Notes under the pieces: model-generated
What the model was told of the DNA's origin: nothing
The model's database searches: none
What the model saw: only the letters and a program-made list of their open reading frames with translations
Position numbers and translations under genes: made by a program
In this document: positions 5,616-6,657 of the stretch, in pieces
Layout of the letters: every line of letters begins with the position of its first letter
Position numbering within the stretch: the stretch's first letter is position 1
Origin: JBNJGT01 sp046496745
GTDB taxonomy: Archaea; Nanobdellota; Nanobdellia; Woesearchaeales; JACJVW01
Direction: 5' to 3'
NCBI GenBank assembly: GCA_046496745.1
Contig: JAWOGQ010000103.1
Span: 1-6,657 of the forward strand
DNA: 6,657 nt

Positions 5616-6657
5616 AACTCAAAAAAATATTCACAAATGTCCGTGTATTGATCCTGCTAGTCTTTTTGGTACTTGCAGTAGTAGCTATATATCCTGATTT
5701 TACTGCAGAGGGTGTTGCCATAAGGAATGTGAATGTTAACACTTCCGCTGCAGAGGCTGGAATCGAAAGCCCTGACCCAAACTCTCCTCCAATGTCCAGG
5801 GAGAGGATTATTGCAATAAATAACCAGCCAATAAAGGATCTTGCAGATTATTACGAGGTAGTAAATGATCTCAGACCAAACCTGACAATAACTTTGCAGA
5901 CAAATGATAATGTCTATACCCTTACAACAAGGGAGGAATTCGAGACAATCACATTGAATGAAACCACAACAAAGGTTGTGGAAGAAACATACCAGGAAAC
6001 CATAAATCAAACTCTGGTTAACAAGACAAGGAACAAGACTGTTGTTGTCAACAAGACTGAAAAGCGCAGTCTTGGGATGGAAGACCTGGGTCTTTCTGTA
6101 TATGATGCACCTAATTCCAATATAAGGAAGGGTCTTGACCTTGAAGGTGGTACCAGGGTGGTACTTAGTCCTGAGGAGAAATTGCCTGATGATACTATTG
6201 ACTTGTTAGTCTCAAATCTGGAAAGAAGGCTTAATATCTATGGCCTGAGCGATGTTGTCGTGCGTAAGGCAGGCGACATATTCTCTGACCAGCAGTATAT
6301 AATAGTAGAGATTGCAGGAGCAAACGAGGAAGAGGTAAGAGAACTTCTTTCAAAACAAGGTAATTTTGAGGCAAAGATAGGAGGCAAGGTTGTTTTCCAG
6401 GGTGGTACAGGAGATATAACTTATGTATGCCGTTCTTCTGACTGTTCAGGGATTGATCCCAGCCAACCATGCACGCAGATCGATGATCAGGAGCACATGT
6501 GCAGGTTCAGGTTCAGTATTGCCCTGAAACCGGAAGCTGCTGAAAGGCAGGCAGCTGTCACAAGCAATCTTACGACAATAACAACTGATGAACAAGGCAA
6601 CCTGCTTGCCAGGGAAAACCAGTACCTGAACGAGACTCTTGACCTTTTCTTAGACGG
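5612..6657 (+). CDS. secD: Protein translocase subunit SecD (3' partial)
   Basis: This is the partner of SecF in protein export. It begins at ATG 5612, inside the secF stop codon, and is cut by the window end after 348 complete codons. The six-helix membrane region and its conserved motifs lie beyond the window except TM1 (about 11-27). KGLDLEGGTRVVL (173-185) is the hallmark D-L-x-G-G segment. ERRLNIYGLSDVVVRKAG (204-221) and the following VEIAG are the usual first part of the external P1 domain. Two parts are unusual. Residues ~33-106 resemble a PDZ domain: NTSAAEAGI, then RERIIAINNQPI and alternating strands. A linker (about 116-150) has five N-glycosylation sequons (N116, N132, N137, N141, N147). 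A further segment carries C273, C278, C287 and C297 and may be disulfide-bonded outside the cell. SecD identity is firm; the PDZ assignment is by eye. Confidence 0.95.
   Translation, partial: MKLKKIFTNVRVLILLVFLVLAVVAIYPDFTAEGVAIRNVNVNTSAAEAGIESPDPNSPPMSRERIIAINNQPIKDLADYYEVVNDLRPNLTITLQTNDNVYTLTTREEFETITLNETTTKVVEETYQETINQTLVNKTRNKTVVVNKTEKRSLGMEDLGLSVYDAPNSNIRKGLDLEGGTRVVLSPEEKLPDDTIDLLVSNLERRLNIYGLSDVVVRKAGDIFSDQQYIIVEIAGANEEEVRELLSKQGNFEAKIGGKVVFQGGTGDITYVCRSSDCSGIDPSQPCTQIDDQEHMCRFRFSIALKPEAAERQAAVTSNLTTITTDEQGNLLARENQYLNETLDLFLD

Noticed and set aside
5657..6010. A 117-codon cysteine-rich - strand ORF inside secD.
   Set aside because: It is antisense to the PDZ-like part of SecD; its cysteines come from the complement of the ACA/GCA codons used there.

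Overview
The window looks archaeal. The preprotein translocase genes run secF then secD, the usual archaeal order. Two TTTATAA boxes sit 23-31 bp upstream of start codons that have no ribosome binding site. A class III signal peptide heads an archaellin-like protein. Secreted products are rich in N-glycosylation sequons. Base composition is moderately AT-rich and arginine codons are mainly AGG/AGA. A DPANN-type or other uncultivated archaeon would fit, but nothing here fixes the lineage.

Region A (1-3168, + strand) is a compact cell-surface operon. It holds the C-terminal 303 residues of a membrane-anchored protein with Ig-like domains and a cytoplasmic coiled-coil tail. Next is a 44-residue micro-protein that is one unbroken five-heptad coiled coil. 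Last is a 712-residue exported protein with two complete von Willebrand factor A (VWA) domains, a six-cysteine N-terminal segment and a C-terminal membrane anchor. The micro-protein overlaps the end of the first gene and shares an ATGA junction with the VWA gene. The three are therefore probably co-translated, and the micro-protein may pair with the membrane protein's coiled coil beneath the membrane.

Region B (3136-4350, - strand) is a single archaellin/archaeal pilin-type gene of 404 residues. An apparent insertion carries two DxDxDGNPDYV calcium-binding-like repeats. Its 3' end overlaps that of the VWA gene tail-to-tail by 33 bp.

Region C (4351-4700) is the divergent intergenic region. 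It contains a TATA box for each flanking gene, a tandem 18/19-bp repeat, a 12-bp palindrome and a sequence that can fold into a long-range stem enclosing a hairpin followed by a T-run. It may hold a small RNA or a 46-residue ORF; the sequence alone does not decide.

Region D (4701-6657, + strand) is secF-secD, joined by a second ATGA overlap. SecD is cut by the window end. Its external N-terminal part looks like a PDZ domain followed by a sequon-dense linker, placed before the conserved LDLEGG segment. Overall the window is about building and exporting cell-surface proteins: adhesive or sensing VWA/Ig proteins, a filament subunit, and the SecDF export accessory complex.
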